Part shown: positions 63,297 to 64,000 of the stretch, piece after piece
Numbering within the stretch: position 1 is the first letter of the stretch
How the letters are laid out: the number at the start of each line of letters is the position of its first letter
Assembly: GCF_041260665.1 (NCBI RefSeq)
Contig: NZ_JBGCCT010000017.1
Location: 124,001 to 188,000 of the forward strand
Source of the DNA: Catenulispora sp. GP43
Lineage (GTDB): Bacteria; Actinomycetota; Actinomycetes; Streptomycetales; Catenulisporaceae
Direction of reading: 5' to 3'
DNA: 64,000 bases
Notes under the pieces: generated by a model
The model's input: the letters and a program-made list of their open reading frames with translations, nothing else
Database searches by the model: none
What the model was told of the DNA's origin: nothing
Position numbers and translations under genes: made by a program

Positions 63297-64000
63297 CTAC
63301 TCGGTCCGCAGCGCGGTGGCGGTCTGCGACCGGGCCGCCCAGCCGGCCGGCAGCAGCGCCCCGAGCAGGGCGATCACGATCCCGCCGGCCAGCAAGGGGA
63401 TGAGCAGCCCGGCGGTGTAGGTGTGGGTCACGCTCGGCGGCAGGTGCCGGCCGATCGCGTTGCCCATCGGGGTCAGCGTCGACTTCTCCACCGCGACCCC
63501 GAGCGGGACCCCGATCAGCCCGGCGATCAGGCCGGTGAGGGTCACCGAGGTCAGAACCATCGCGATGGTCTGCTTGGGGGTCATCCCGAGCGCCTTGAAG
63601 ATCCCCAGATCATGGGCCCGCTCCCGGGTGTCCTGCACCACCATGCTCAGCACCCCGAGCGCGGCGACCGCCGTCATCATCAGCGTGAGGATGGCCACCA
63701 GGGTGCCCATGATGATCACCACGATGTTCTTGCCCCCGTCCGAGTTCGACTGGACCGAGGCGTTCAGCGGGGTCAGCGCGGCGGCGGCCGAGGCGGACCA
63801 GTCCCGTCCGCTGACCTTCGGGGCCAGCTCGACGTTGAACTGGTCGATGTGCGAGGTCAGACCGGCGGCGGTGAAGGTGGCCGCATCCGTCATGACCGTG
63901 TAGTCGCTGCCCACGTTGATGTCGTAGTTGATGCCGACGACCTTCAGCGACAGGTGCTTGTTCTGCTGCGCCACGGTGACGTTGTCACCGACGTGGATCC
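63297..64000 (-). CDS. FtsX-like ABC transporter permease, C-terminal part (truncated by window edge)
   Basis: About 234 C-terminal residues are seen. They include an extracytoplasmic region (VGINYDINVGSDYTVMTDAA) and the FtsX three-helix block: IVVIIMGTLVAILTLMMTAV, DLGIFKALGMTPKQTIAMVL and LLIPLLAGGIVIALLGALLP. The coupling phrase RERAHDLGIFKALG is typical of FtsX/MacB permeases. The protein continues beyond the window. It belongs to a second exporter next to the PadR-controlled one. Confidence 0.88.
   Translation of the reverse strand, partial: IHVGDNVTVAQQNKHLSLKVVGINYDINVGSDYTVMTDAATFTAAGLTSHIDQFNVELAPKVSGRDWSASAAAALTPLNASVQSNSDGGKNIVVIIMGTLVAILTLMMTAVAALGVLSMVVQDTRERAHDLGIFKALGMTPKQTIAMVLTSVTLTGLIAGLIGVPLGVAVEKSTLTPMGNAIGRHLPPSVTHTYTAGLLIPLLAGGIVIALLGALLPAGWAARSQTATALRTE

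Overview
The window comes from a high-GC Gram-positive actinobacterium. It shows strong G/C third-position bias, mycothione reductase, an actinobacterial-type APS reductase operon, GAF-ANTAR regulators, and many secreted proteins with twin Ala signal peptides. The style resembles Catenulispora or Streptomyces relatives, but the genus is inference. I see no rRNA, tRNA, CRISPR array, intact insertion sequence or phage. The content is chromosomal and mostly metabolic, with a few decayed mobile-element scraps near 50.2-51.8 kb.

Left part (0-19 kb). The end of one secreted protein is followed by an S53 sedolisin-type peptidase, a lone squalene/phytoene synthase family gene, a TetR/hydrolase/carbonic anhydrase cluster and a small secreted protein. 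The most interesting block is 6-17 kb. The minus-strand operon cysH-cysD-cysN-ssuA-ssuB-ssuC imports a sulfur compound and converts sulfate to sulfite. Divergent from it sits a UDP-sulfoquinovose synthase homologue (SQD1 family), which uses sulfite. It is followed by a HlyD-like membrane protein and a membrane-embedded processive family-2 glycosyltransferase, the last two translationally coupled. No sulfite reductase is present in the window. This suggests a dedicated route from sulfate to a sulfoquinovose-containing surface glycan or glycolipid.

Middle part (19-40 kb). This holds a GNAT/ECF sigma pair, a gcvH-glyA operon behind a tandem glycine riboswitch (with a mirrored partial copy of its 5' end on the other strand), and an M-box magnesium riboswitch in front of an NRAMP-related magnesium transporter and an mgtC remnant. 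It also holds two GAF-ANTAR proteins, a hemerythrin, mycothione reductase, a MarR-controlled flavin monooxygenase with two clear operators, and two tandem paralogous secreted DUF11-like proteins.

Right part (40-64 kb). A GntR-controlled carbohydrate locus has an ABC importer and a Gfo/Idh/MocA dehydrogenase on one strand, and GntR, an enolase-superfamily dehydratase and a large secreted glycan-active protein on the other, with one 18-bp operator sequence in both promoters. Then come IS remnants, an APC permease, a LysR regulator broken at an 8-G run and an agmatinase-family ureohydrolase. The window ends with a D,D-carboxypeptidase, a two-component system and a PadR-regulated FtsX-type ABC exporter, plus the start-truncated end of another FtsX protein at the edge.
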